A stretch of 64,000 bases of DNA from Apricaphanius iberus. Lineage: Eukaryota; Chordata; Actinopteri; Cyprinodontiformes; Aphaniidae. The position numbers were made by a program, and so were the translations under genes. Location: contig JAPXFQ010001133.1 of assembly GCA_028564705.1 (NCBI GenBank), positions 2,866,001 through 2,930,000 of the forward strand, read 5' to 3'. The notes below the pieces were generated by a model. It was not told the DNA's origin and did not search any database. It saw nothing but the letters and a program-made list of their open reading frames with translations. Of this stretch, positions 1 through 15,000 are shown one piece after another (the first letter of the stretch is position 1; every line of letters starts with the position of its first letter).

Positions 1-2678
<2,678 letters not shown>

Positions 2679-3785
2679 GTATGTTTCCTGCCTCAGATGT
2701 CTTGTCCTTCCATTCCTCCTGGCCTTAAACGTTGGAAGGGGGGGACACATATGGGGAAAGCAGTCGGACCACTGAGGGAGACCAAAGCGTGCGTTTGTGT
2801 GTGAATGTGTTGGTGTGGATGAAAGACTTGTGCCTTTCAGTATTAGTGGTCATTGCAAAGCCGAAGAACTGCTGATTGAATCTGTGCGACGGTAAACTTG
2901 AAAGCCTGCCACATGTGTTTTTTTATTTTATTTTTTTTTTATTTTTTTTTTCTGCTCGCCAAACCTAGACTGTGCCTTAAGTAAAGCAAAGCCCTGATCT
3001 TTTTACATATCCCATTTTTTTTTTGTAGCCATGCAATAATCCTCACCCTTCTAGAATCATAAAGCACCAAACCCCTCTGGCTGAGCAAGAAGTTTGTATT
3101 TTTTTTTTCTTGTAAAGTGCCACTGAATGTTGAGGCTTGTTGTTCTTGGATTCCTTAACAGCCGTGCCTCAGGCTATGGCAATCGGTTCCTGTGCAGTGT
3201 CTGGTTTTCTCTTTGCAAGATTTGCTTAACCCCTGCTGGCCAAGTTAACGGTACCGGTACTGGGCTTCCTTCAGTCATTGACACGTTTGAAAGTCCAATT
3301 GGCCAAAACGTATACCTGGGCGATGCTTGAATCCTTAATTAATGGGAACTGATTTTCATTTTAAAATGCCAACTTCATGTTACCAGCTTGCAGCTTTAGA
3401 AGTAGCGTAGTTAAGTTTCTCCGGTGCGTTGAGAGCAAGCTGCCAGACGGAGATGTGCATCATGTTCTGTTGAGGGAAACCAGTCTGGACGGACCGTAGC
3501 AATGTAAACCTGTTCAGTTCATTAGATTTCTGATCTGTAGCTTTAAGAGTTCAATCTTTTCCGTAGCCTCATAGTTACCTTCCCAGCTGTTGCCTGCAGA
3601 CAACATTCCTGTATCATCTCACTTACGGTTTCTGCAGGGTACAACATTCCAGTTTTGAATATGGTACTCCTTCAATGGTTTATACTTTGACTTTTTTTCC
3701 TACTGCAGGTTTTGTAGTTTTTTTTGTAAGTGTAGAGATTATTTTGTCTTCAGAGTAAATAAATATATTTGATCGAATTGCTTTG
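2679..3785 (+). other. 3' UTR of the connexin gene
   Basis: About 1.1 kb follows the TGA at 2676-2678, with T-rich runs and no convincing open frame. It ends shortly after a canonical AATAAA. The 67-residue open frame at 3127-3330 lies inside this UTR and has no recognisable features. Confidence 0.6.
3758..3763 (+). terminator. Poly(A) signal AATAAA of the connexin gene
   Basis: A canonical AATAAA in the context GTAAATAAATATATTTG, with a T/G-rich stretch downstream (TTTGGTACTGTAGTGTTTCTTGG). It is the first good hexamer after the connexin stop. Confidence 0.65.
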
Positions 3786-6008
3786 GTACTGTAGTGTTTC
3801 TTGGTGGATAAACTTCCAAATGAGTGGTTGGATTATGCATTTTTATCTATTTGGGCCAAAAAAAAAAATAGTTTAGAAAATTTAATTTTGAAATGGTGCA
3901 AAGGTTGGGAGACAGTGGCATCTAGTGGGCAGATTGGAGAGTAGCAACACCACTTACTGTAATTAGTAGACAACCAAAAGTTAGTCGCAATCACTGGATA
4001 AGTAATGTATAAATGTCACATCCATGGTAAGCTTTATAAAACCGGAAAGACGCTTTAAGAGCTGCATTAGTTGCCTAAAAATTTTTTTTGTGAAACTGCA
4101 CCACTTGGGATTTCTTTTACAATTTTTGACTTTTTGAAGAAAAAAATCATTCCACATTCCACAAATGAGTTGGAATCAAAATTCGGTTCCAACAGACCAA
4201 ATCTATCAGAACTGTATACCTCCGATGTTCAGTTAACAATCCTTAAGATTTATTTGTCCATCGTGTTGAGACTACATCTTACCCTTCGCAACATCTGTGG
4301 TCCAACGCCTGGCTTTATTTAACCAAACAAGATGAGAATTATGCTGTGTTGTCAAATATCAGCAACATGCAGAAAGATTAGTCATGAATGTTCAAACGCC
4401 TCATACAAGTGCTAACGAAACAAGTTCCCCTGTGACCTCTAACGCTCCTATCATATATCCTGCATTTGTACAGTCATCCTGTAACTGCAAGCAGCAGGTA
4501 GATTTCTATTAAAGCTGAGGTACTCACAAATATTTTTACATGACTATGCAGATTTATATTATAGGCCAACACAGAGCTATTAAGGAGTCTAGCTAAAGCA
4601 AGAATGTTTACAGCCCATTTTAACCCAAACGAGGAACTTAAAGTGGTTTTCGGTTGGCAACACATAGGGAAACTGTACATGTAAATTTCCACCTAAAAAC
4701 TCTGAAATTTGTAGATTGTTACATTTTCCTGAACCCCCACTGAAATCCTCTGAAAATGCGAAAATTTGCGAGGGAAAACTATTCAATTTACATTAAGGCA
4801 GACATTTTCTATATTTAAATTAAAACGTTTTTCTGATTTTGTGAAGTTGGACATTTCCGAGAAAAAATGTCAGAAAAACTGCACGTTTCTTGAGAATCAC
4901 ACATTTCCGACTTAGATTTGAGTTTAATTTACAAGAATCGTGTTTGGATCAGAGACTTCTCCTACGTTCAGACTTTCCTCGACCAAGACGCCTTGAGCAT
5001 GAAGCTGCAATATGGCTACACCAAGTAGTTTAGGAGTTATGATGCAATAACTGAAGTTGCACACTTGTACAGTGAGGAATAATCTACTTGAAGCAACCAT
5101 GTTGCAGTTTCTCTCCTGTTAAGAGTGAAGTCTGAACCTCACAAATTCGTATTCAAAGGTTTGTTCTTAAGAAATTAATGATGAATCAAAGTTCCAGACT
5201 GAGACAAAGAATGAACCTTTTTCTGAGAGGAATAAAGGCCAGGAAAACCTTTTAAAGGACACAGCAGCAACGAGACGCAAGTTTTCCTTTAAAACTATCC
5301 GCACAGATTCCTGAACATGGCATAATCCCCTTTTCTTTAAAGAAAATGACTATAAAACACATATAGCACTTTATTTCATGACATGAACTCTGTGCCCCTC
5401 AGCATCTCTTAACTGAGACCTGAAGAATAAACCGTTTCTAAAAGAATGAGTTTGAGTCCGGTTTCATTCATTTAACCGTAAGTCTTATTTGCATTTGTTT
5501 ACCCATCGATTTCTGTAATTTGGAGCATTTAAGAGATTTATCACCCCCCCAAATTTAATTTTAATTTACAGTTGTGTATAAATGTTAATTAATTGTGAAT
5601 ATATTCTGCATGTTGAAGTGACATGAGAAGAAAGGGTTAGTGGATAATGTTCTGGATGAAATGTGACCCGACCTTTACAGACTAGTCCATATCAGCTATG
5701 TTCTGAATTAACACCACATGTGAAAGAGACCTGGATCGGAAAATGTTTTACACAAACCAATACACAGCAGGAGGGCCATCACAGATTGTTGTGGACAAAC
5801 CGTTTTACTTGAAGACTTGAACTGAAGCCTTGTGAACGTAAAAAAACAAATAAAAAGGACTTTGAACGGTGAGTTGCACATTACCTTGCTTTCTAAGTTG
5901 TTTGATTAAATCGTTTACTGTGTCTTACAGTTATGATTGTATCCTTGACTGGCAGACAACGTTGCAATCTTAAGAATCCCATCTTTCAAACGATGCATTG
6001 TGTGTATA
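3786..6008. other. Intergenic, no gene recognised
   Basis: AT-rich sequence without recognisable exons. Around 4820-4920 there are repeated 'acatttccga' phrases that resemble sequence at 6700-6790, inside the neighbouring transposon, which suggests shared old repeat material. Confidence 0.5.
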
Positions 6009-7890
6009 CAGGTGCTGGTCTAGAATATCATTACAAGTTTATTTTAGTAATTCCATTCAAAAAGGGAAACTTCTATATTAGATTCATGCCTTACACACAG
6101 ACCGATATATTTCAAAGGTGTTATGAGAGCCCATGTTGCTCTGACAGCGGCCTTCAGCTCTAAAATTGTTGGGTCTGGTGTATTGCATCTTCCTCTGTAG
6201 ATTTTCTATGCGGTTAAGGTCAGGTGAGTCTGCTGTCCAATCAGGAACAGGGATTCCATGGTGCTTAAACCAGGTACTGGTAGCTTTGGCAGTGTGTACA
6301 GATGCCAAGTCCTATTGGAAAATGTAATCTGCATCTACATAAAGTTGGTCAGCAACAGGAAGCATGAAGTGCTTTGAAAATTCCGGGTAGACGGCTGCAT
6401 TGACCTTTGACCTCCTAAAACACAATGGACCAACACCAGCAGATGACATGGCACCCCAAACCATCACTGACTGTGGAAACTTTAAACTGGACCTGGGATA
6501 CATTTTTAATATCTAAACTAAGATATTTCTGACATTGTAAAGTCAGAAAATTTTAAATAAAAAAAAAAGCCTTTTAATCATAGAAATTTCTTTTTTTTTC
6601 TTGCAAATGTTTTACTTTTCTACATCAAATAGTTATAGAGCATGGTTTTTTTTCTAGAAAATATCTGAAATTAATCTCAAAATGTCTGTCTTCTGACTCG
6701 TAATTTTTTATGACAGAGAATTTCCGAGTAATTTTCTGGAAAATATGTGAAATTAACATCCGAATTTCTGAGTTTTTTGGCCAGAAATCTACTCAAATAT
6801 TTTTCTGTTGTTTACAATGGCCCTAATACTCCGTCATACTTTCAAGAGTCTGTATATGTTCTTTATAACCATTAAAGGCAGGGTATACGATTGTGGGAGC
6901 GCTCCTCAACAGGGCGTTATTGCAAAATAAAAAGTCCCACCCCTTGATTCATGCTCTCCCCTAAGCCACGCCTCAATTACACAGGCACGCGCAGACAGCA
7001 TGGTCTGGTTGGGTCTCCGCCACAGTCAACAATTCATAGGACACAAGCCGTTTCAACCAAAGTCACAAAATATAAGGGGATCTTACCTGTCCAGGAGAAA
7101 ATCAGCAACCAACGCATCGGTTAGCAAGCCCTTAGCTTCCTTGATTTGACGCCGCCGTGTAAATGCAGCAGCTCTGATGCACATTCAGATTTTGGCCGCT
7201 CTTCGTCGGCTTTCTTCTTTCTCGTTGGTATTTCCACAACCGCTTTGCTTTTTCGATTCATTTTGAGAAGCTAATCTGCACTAACTTCAAACTAAATGCT
7301 TCACCAAACAAAGACGTCGGCTACTGCAGCAGGCGCAATCAATTTATCTGTTAGTAAGGTTCCGCAAGCTCACTTCCTGTTTACAGGCTAGAACAAGCGT
7401 TGCTTTCACACGAAGGGGACGCGCAGACGGGGAGGCGCTGGAACATGGAAGCATATTTTGGACGGACCGTGGAAGTTAATTGGATGAGGTTTTCCCAGGG
7501 TTTCTTGTTCTCCTTGTGTAAGGTGTCAATGGTCGTCTTTTGGACAACGTCAGGTGAGCAGTTCCTTCCATGATTGTGTAGCCTTCAGAACTAGACTGAG
7601 AGACCATTTAAAGACTTTTACAGGTTTTTTTGAGTTATTTAGCTGATTAGAGTGTGGCACCAGGTGTCTGCAATATGGAATCTTTTCACAATATTCTCAT
7701 TTTCTGAGATACTGAATTTGGGACTTCCATTAGCTGTCAGTTATAATTATCAAAATGAAAAGAGATAAGCATTAAAATACATCAGCTTGTGTATAATTAA
7801 TTAATCTAATATACAAGTGTCACTTTTTGAATGGAATTACTGAAATAAATCAAGTTTTTTGTGATATTCTAATTTTATGAGCAGCACCTA
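6009..7890 (-). mobile_element. Tc1/mariner-like element, both ends present, transposase broken and interrupted
   Basis: Left end: TA then CAGGTGCTG followed by TAGAATATCA. Right end: TAGAATATCACAAAAAAC... on the minus strand, leading to AGGTGCTG and TA. The subterminal TTCCATTCAAAAAG (6050) and CTTTTTGAATGGAA (7830) mirror each other. The transposase is on the minus strand. Fragments at 6312-6503 (PQSVMVWGAMSSAG, PVADQLYVDADYIFQ) and 6084-6308 (HTAKATSTWFKHHG, SPDLNRIENL) are the catalytic part of a Tc1 transposase in two frames, so it is inactive. About 1 kb between 6504 and 7500 does not look like transposase and is probably a second insertion. Confidence 0.85.
6840..7490. repeat. Unclassified insert within the Tc1-like element
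   Basis: This is more GC-rich than its surroundings and interrupts the Tc1-like element. It starts near ATTAAAGGCAGGGTATACGA, a phrase seen in dispersed fish repeats. No coding domain is visible and the exact borders are uncertain. Confidence 0.4.
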
Positions 7891-7892
7891 TA

Positions 7893-9211
7893 TTTGCGTA
7901 GGAAGGGTGTCACAGAAAAGACAAGACAAGATTTGACCCCGAAGTACGTAACGTACCACCAACACGGCGTAAAAATGCTTTGGAGTTAAAGACGATGTTA
8001 CAGGAATATTTATAGGTTATATAAATTGATGAGTTACATATTAGTAAATGCATCTGTGGAATATGGCATAAGACATCCATGAGGAGGCGTTTTAACTCCT
8101 CCTTATGGAAGAAAGGATGAATCTTTTGACGACATAATGCCGCCCAACGTGGCGATACAGTCTGGATCTGCATTTATATTTAATACAGTCTTGCACAGAA
8201 GCTTGACTCTCTTGCACTCGTGTCCCTTGTCCCATTACCAAGCCTCTGTCTATAGCACCTGTAATATTACGGCTTCCTCACAAGGTTATCAAAGCTTATA
8301 CCATGGTTTGGGTAATTATTCTGATTGGCTGGAGCGTGTACGTTAAAAAGTGATAATGTACACCTAGGTAAGGCGTCCCATCAAATTGCCTGATGACAGT
8401 TCTAAATTATTGCACTGGCTCAAATTGTAACGGAGACTCACCGTTATTTCACAGTTGACTCATTGCTGTGGCCACGTTGCTTGGCAACGCCTGTATATAG
8501 GAGATATTAAATAGTGCGCTCGACTTATAAAAAAAACCCTCACGATTTTAACTCAAACACAAAAGTATTATTAATTGATTAAATATTTCTTTCTTTTGTA
8601 AGTGAGCATGGTATGTCGGACGGTTCACGCCATTATTTTCTGATACACTCGTCGAGCATTATCCCTTACATGTTTGTTGTAGGGGGGGAGGGAGGTGAGA
8701 GGCCTCCTCAATGACTTTTAACTATCTCAATTGCAGGAACTCAAAAGAATCCAGTTACAACCATTTACTGCCACACAAAGCTAAATTCCTCTGGTGCAAT
8801 GTCTGTTTAGGCTGCATTTTGAGACTGAAAATTGTTGTCAGGAGTGCCACAAGGGACAGTACTCGCTCCATTATTTTTTTTCCTCCCTACGCCTCTGACT
8901 TCGTGTACAAGTCGATCATGTTATCAGTAGAAACACATTAACAGATTAATAAAATGCTACAGTCTGTCTGGAGGCCTCGAGACGCTCCTTGGATCTTATG
9001 TGAACATGACGTTCAACCCCCGTAGGAGAATTTAGCCATTTTAGTGGCATTAAATGTGTGGGAGTTTACAAGAAACCTTAACTCTGAAGTTTTCAGTTGG
9101 TTCAGATTTGAAACTTTGAACTTTATTAAACTTCAAAACAGATAACTCAACATGACTCTGATTCTAAAACCTTTATCATGGGTCCATATCTGCTGTAGGG
9201 CCATTCCAGGT
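7893..9211. other. Intergenic between the Tc1-like element and inha
   Basis: No recognisable exons or RNA genes. Short open frames on both strands (for example 7910-8173 minus and 8711-8941 plus) show no domain. The end nearest inha probably includes its 3' UTR. Confidence 0.5.
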
Positions 9212-9217
9212 TTTATT
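9212..9217 (-). terminator. Candidate poly(A) signal of inha
   Basis: TTTATT on the plus strand is AATAAA on the minus strand, about 195 bases after the inha stop. It is the first canonical hexamer found downstream. Confidence 0.5.
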
Positions 9218-9411
9218 ACAAGTACAATGTACAGAAAAGAAACACTGCAACGGAAAAATCTTGATCTTAAATTGTAAATGGTAATGATTCTGTATAAAAT
9301 ATGATGTACATTCTATGTTTTAATATTTTCTTAATAGTTGGTCATTTTTCAAGCTTTGAAGCCAATCAGAACCCCCAAAGAAACATTTCTGAACAGTGTC
9401 CTGCCTCATGA

Positions 9412-11881
9412 TCAAATACAGGTGCACTCCTCAGGCATGATGTTGGGCAGGGTTTCATATTTGTACGAGTAGCCGCCATCGGATGTGGTGGTAACCATCA
9501 GGGACCTCATGGTCCCCGGGACCGGAATGCAGCACTGACCCATCCCCAACATGGCTGCCGAGCAGTTCCCGTGGCAGTAAGAGAAGGCAAGCGCTTTGGG
9601 ATGGACGATCCAGCTGTCCCAGCCCAGCTCCTTGAAGCTGACCTCCACCTGTTCCCTGTGGCAGTCGCCGTGACGGGCAGAGGGCCGCTGAAGGAGGTGG
9701 AGGGCAGATGGGGACCAGGGGATGGAGATAGGGGCCGCTCTAGGGGATCGAACAGGCGCTCTGCGCCTGACGTGGAGGTGGAGAAAAGGAGTCTTTTCTG
9801 GGTTGTCGAGGAGGTGCTGATGAGCCGAGCTCTGGATCTGAAGCAGAAACGGGCCCTCAGCAAGAGGGGCCAGTACACCTTGATCCAGGTCGTAGGTGCT
9901 CCACCCGTCTGAGCTGAAGGTCGGAGGAGCCTGTGTAGCCTGCAGACGGCGCTGCGCTGAGGTGACGATGAAAAGCGAGGAGGAGGAGGCATTTGCTCCT
10001 GTACCGGCGTGGAACCAGAGGTGGGCCGAGGTGACTGCGGCGTCCAGGGGGGAGATGGAAGGCTGGAAGCGGTACGATAAGGTTGTAACCGTGGTGCAGG
10101 ATATGGCGGCTGGAGGAGAGAAATCAGATAAAAGCTTCATTAATCAGGCTCTTACTGACCTCTAGCGGCCTAATGGAGTATAACAAGTCTAAACACAAGT
10201 CAGGCTTCTCAATGTTCAATGTTTAGCAAAATGACTGAACGTAAAGTAATAACTAGGAATGTCTGGATCTTGAAATCGGATCGGACGAGTTATGCTGATT
10301 TGTACCAAAGGAGCTCCTAGTTACATTTGACTGTGATTGCGCAAAAAATCAAACCTATGTAGCGATGCAAACAAGGACTCTAAATTCCCAAAAACCAGAA
10401 TAGCAGATTAAACACAATTCTAATATGAGTAAACTTCAAAAGATATGCTTAACCGTACTTTAAACCACTGGTTCCCACACTTTCCAGCTTCTGACTCATA
10501 CATTTCATTTTAAATTAAGACTCCATCACTTAGCCTGCAAGGCTTTTTACAAAATCAGTTAGTTTGACAACACATCATCAAGTATATTGGACAATATTTT
10601 TATTTTATTCATCCTCCTGTTTACCTTTTGTAGCATTAATAAAATCTACATGCTTTTCATCATCAGTTTTGATATCCAAGTTTCTGAAGAGGAGCTCATG
10701 AGTCCAGACAATAATTATACTGCAACTTACAAACTTAGAACAATGTGGGCTTTCTAACTTTGGTATTTACTGAAAAATATAGTGAATGTGATTCCATGAC
10801 AGTAGAGGGCAGCATTGAGCACATCAGCATATAGCCTACTGGAAATACTTTTCTTTATAATACTGTACCAAGTATAAGTGTTTTACTTATGTTGGAAATA
10901 TTAAACTGAAGCTGTTGTTGAATTCTCTGTAAGATTTTGATTCAATAGGATTTACGACAATAATGGTAATGCTTATTAATGTAATCAGTCTGATGAAAAG
11001 TGAAGTTGAATTACTACATTTATAACAAAATATAGCAATAATTAAATATGGTAATAAATGCTTAAATACTACTGAAAACAAATAAGTGTGGGAATACATC
11101 AAAGATGTAGTAATGTATTTCTACATTTATTTACAATTTAATTTTATTTCATATCTCTTTCCACATTTATTTATTTCCATATTTTTATTTATTGCTATGT
11201 TTATTTGAACATTATTTCACATTTAATTGATTTCCTGGTTATTATTTAGCCTACCTGGTAAAAAAATATTTCAGTTTTATACATTTCAGTAGTCTACTAA
11301 AGGCAAAATATGGGATTGGGACTTGAAATTGGATCCGATTTTAGGTTAAAACATCGGATCGGGATCGGAGACTTAAAATGCTGATCGGGACATCCAGTAA
11401 AAACCTTAAATATGAACGTTATTGTCAGTGTTTCTGTATCCGATAAAGCACAAGCTTTAGAGAAACGTAGTTGATACTTTATGTATTTTCTTCTGTATTT
11501 TAAAGGCTCTCTTGTTTTTTTCCATTTAACTCCACATGTAGACCTGATCAAACTAAAGCTAACCATCAATAGGCAAGGTTAAAAAAAACGGAACAAAAAA
11601 TAATTCCCACCTCGACTTGGAAACAGAATCATCTCAGATCGATCCTGGTCCGGTCCGGGTTCCCGACTGACCCAAAGTGCTCTCTTGGTCCTAGGGACCC
11701 TCACCTCTGGCTTTGGTCTCTGTTCACTTAATGAAGGAGGCTCCAACAGGCCCAGACTCTCCAGAACCCGCTCCCTGATCCAGGACACCACAGCCCCTCT
11801 GGGCAGCTTCTCTGTCCTGCAGACCTGAAGCAGAGCTTGGATCCAGAGAGGACCCAGGACGAGGACGGTGCAGGACACCAT
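9412..11881 (-). CDS. inha: Inhibin alpha subunit precursor (2 exons)
   Basis: Secreted TGF-beta-family subunit that pairs with an activin beta subunit to form inhibin, which lowers pituitary FSH. Exon 1 is 11881-11611 and exon 2 is 10109-9412, joined in phase 1 with a GT donor and AG acceptor; 322 residues. The chosen ATG at 11881 starts a hydrophobic signal peptide (VSCTVLVLGPLWIQALLQVC); an upstream in-frame ATG at 11998 would bury it. The prodomain contains SEMILFPSR and an N-glycosylation site (NASS). HVRRRAPVRSPR offers furin-like cleavage sites. The mature part has KELGWDSWIV, YCHGNC, a CC pair, GTMRSLMVTTTSDGGYSYKYE and the terminal CTCI, giving seven cysteines as in mammalian inhibin alpha. 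The segment between CHGNC and CC is only about 10 residues, much shorter than the proline-rich segment in human. The intron holds a hAT-type element. Confidence 0.95.
10254..11396. mobile_element. hAT-type non-autonomous element in the inha intron
   Basis: Inverted ends TAGGAATGTCTGGATC and, on the minus strand, TGGATGTCCCGATC. They are flanked by the 8-bp near-direct repeats GTAATAAC (10246-10253) and GTAAAAAC (11397-11404), the duplication size of hAT insertions. There is no transposase open frame. An inverted partial relative lies at about 33893-34335, sharing the stretch with CAGTAGAGGGCAGCATTGAG. Confidence 0.75.
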
Positions 11882-11909
11882 GTCTCCACGAATGCTAAAC
11901 ACTTCTATG

Positions 11910-11914
11910 TGACG
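11910..11914 (-). promoter_or_regulatory. Half cAMP-response element near the inha start
   Basis: CGTCA on the minus strand (context CCGTCACAT), about 30 bases before the inha ATG. Mammalian inhibin alpha promoters use a CRE next to an SF-1/LRH-1 site. This short match may be chance, and it may lie in the 5' UTR. Confidence 0.3.
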
Positions 11915-12002
11915 GTCTTCTTTCTCTCTCTGCTGTTTGGACTCGGATGCTATCTGTGCCAAGGGAAGTCTGAACGTTTTAGGGCAAAACAAAAGCAAAG
12001 AG

Positions 12003-12011
12003 CGACCTTGA
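12003..12011 (-). promoter_or_regulatory. SF-1/LRH-1-like site upstream of inha
   Basis: TCAAGGTCG on the minus strand, about 122-130 bases upstream of the inha ATG, fits the extended half-site recognised by SF-1 (Nr5a) receptors, which control inhibin alpha in gonads of mammals. It is a motif match only. Confidence 0.4.
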
Positions 12012-12049
12012 GGAGAGAGATCAGCCTGCTTATGTGACCGATACCAGCC

Positions 12050-15000
12050 ACATTGTTGCTTTACACTTTTTACAAAGCTGAGTTTGATGAAAATGTAAAA
12101 ACCTCATCATCAGCCTTTGAAATCAGAGTTCTACCGTCTGGATTAGGAAACAAGCTCCTCATGATAGAACATTTTTAGTTTGAAGTCTGAAATGCAGGGT
12201 ATCATTTTGCAGGTGGAATTTTAATGTGAATTTACTCTTCTTTTTTTTTCTTTATTGATATAAAACATATCAGATAAGTTCAAATATGATGAAATGTAAA
12301 AGGTGAAACTGTTGACCTGTATTGTTGCAGTTTAGGGTTGCACACAAGTACACACAATATGAATAGAATGCTAAAAATTTAACCACAAAGGTTCCAGGTG
12401 GTTGCAGTTTGTCCTCTATCTGCATGAAAATATATACAAATACGGGCCAACAACGGCTAAATGTCCTTTAAAGATGACGACAAGAACCAAATGCAGATAA
12501 AATATCTTTTAATTTTCTGATTTTTCTTCATATTGCAGCAGATTTTTGGTCTTTAGCTAAATGTGCAGCAGGTATTATGCCTAATATTATGACTGGCAAG
12601 ATTAAAACATAGTCATTCGTGGTTAAGATAAACAAGAGGTTTTATTAAATGGGTTTGCCTGATTCAGAAAATAATATAAAGAAAGGAATTAAACCGAATA
12701 TTATTTTATTTTTTTCAGCAGCAGCAGAGTGACAGACAATAGCAGCATGTGGAAAGTATGAAAACCTAAATATCAATATACTGTACACTAAAATTATCTG
12801 CAGTTCTCAAAATAAATAGCATACATCTAAGAAATGTGCTACTGAGTAGAATAACCATGTTTACACGTGTATTTATGCATGAGTAAAATAAAATATTTCC
12901 AAGACATGAAGATAAACCTGATCCACCAACAGAGATGCTGAAAAGAATTCCACCAGGAATGTTATTTAGAATAAGAAAAATAGGAATGAAGATGGTCTTC
13001 AGCACTGTGTGTATAGTAAAGTATTGTATATTACCAACGACACATCATATATTTCGACATTTATTAATAATAGTGATATTATTGAATGCTACACTAGCAG
13101 TGTTAAATTGTTGTTAAATTAAACAGAAGATTTTAAGATTTCAAGAAATGTAAAATTAAAAACCATTGAAAATATTTTCAATGTCCATATGTCTCTACAT
13201 AAAAGTATTAATTCTTTGATGAGATTTCATTCTGAACTCTTAGCAATTAATTGCCATTTTATGTTTACCCCCCAGATGGCGTTATTTTCACTATTTACTG
13301 TTAGAATACCTTATTTCTGCAATAAATGTGTGATAAAAGTGTGCAAATTGAAGAAATATTTCTTTTTAGTTCTTCACAAAAATAGAAAAGGTATGTGACA
13401 ACGCTGGCCTTAAAATTGTTCAAATTAACTAAATATTTTTAGAAAAAATATTAATTTATAACTACTGCAGATCTTAAGAATTATGTTTTTGCCTTTTTGG
13501 TCCTCGAGTGTGAGTTATTCTTTCTTGATTTCAAGATACAAAAATAGGAAAAAGTTTTGCCTAAAAAAACATTATATGGAAATAATTTTAGTGGTTGTGG
13601 ATTTTTTAAAAATAAAAGTGGTAAAATGTCAACATATTATTTAAAGGGATAAAATTACCAGACAAATGTGTAATTTCAATATATATATATATCTATATAT
13701 AAATACATTGCATTAGTTTTAGTTAACAAACTTGTTTAATAATACTTCAGCTAACAGTAATTTCAGATAGTTTTTTTTCTGCAAGTAATTTTGCACATTT
13801 ATTTGAAAAGTATATTTTTAAAAATCAATATATTTTGTCTGTATGAATATGTGTCTTAGATTAATCTATTTTATGATGGCTGACTGATGTTTTCTTTAGT
13901 AATTTCTAATTTAGTTTTGCTCAGAAATTTGGGGTATTATTTCACAATAAATACATGAAAAAATAAATAAAACAGAAGAAATGTCAAGAAAGCTTAAATA
14001 TAATATGTAACTACAATAAAATTTCAGTTTTACAGAAAAAAATTGAAATTTATTTCACTTTCCACATAGTTTATTGGGAAACTGAGTGAACAGAGCAACA
14101 CAACATAGTGAAATAAAGCGAAAAATTATACAAGGTTTTGGATATGTGTAATATGGGTCACCACCCAGGGTGCCATGCTGTTGGGGGAGGTACAATTGCC
14201 TACAAAAAAACAGAAAACTGAATAAAAAAATATAACTGTACATCCCAGCTATTGAATCCCCCCAAAAACTCTAATTTCTCCAAGGAGAGTCTCATTCATA
14301 TGGGCTCTAATTCTGATCATGCACTGCGTGGTTATTAACAGCCACAGCCATTACTCTGATGAAAACTAAATAAAATCCATTGTGAACAATTTTTGATTAG
14401 TACATTTTACACGATATGGAACAGTGGGAAGGAAAAATCTGTTTTCGAAAGAAAGCTGTAAGAAGTCCTGTCCATAAAGGGAAAAACATGTAGAAGAAAG
14501 TTCTGTGGTCAGATGAGAACAAAACGAATCTGTTCTGCCTACATCATACAGCAAAATGCTACATCATTTATTTAACTGATAATTTTGCACCACTTTGTTT
14601 CAATCCACCTTCTTCAATTCCAATTAAATATGTAGAGATTTGTGGTTTGAATGTCTGCTAGCACTGACTTTATGTCAAACTATTAAGGGTCAAATCTATC
14701 AAACCAGAAATGACAATATTAATGGTAAAGAGGATAAATCCCAAGTTAAGTTATATCATTGCCCTACAGGTTTTCTTTTTATAGATACTCCAACTGTCCC
14801 ACTCTGACTGTCTCCGTCTTAGACACACACAGCACCACATGTCCTGTACATTGCCTGATAGTATCATCTAAAGGGCTTGGAAGTGTGTGTGCGTAAGAGT
14901 ATGAGAATAGGTCATAAAAGGCAGTCAGAGAAATGTGACCTATGTGTGCAGCTGTCGCCCTCAACCTGACGGAGGCTGGTAGGGTGAAGCAGTAACACGG

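Noticed and set aside
9571..9912. Plus-strand frames opposite inha exon 2
   Set aside because: Antisense shadows of the inhibin alpha coding sequence.
11837..12037. 66-residue plus-strand frame near inha exon 1
   Set aside because: Antisense to the inhibin alpha start and its upstream region; no supporting features.
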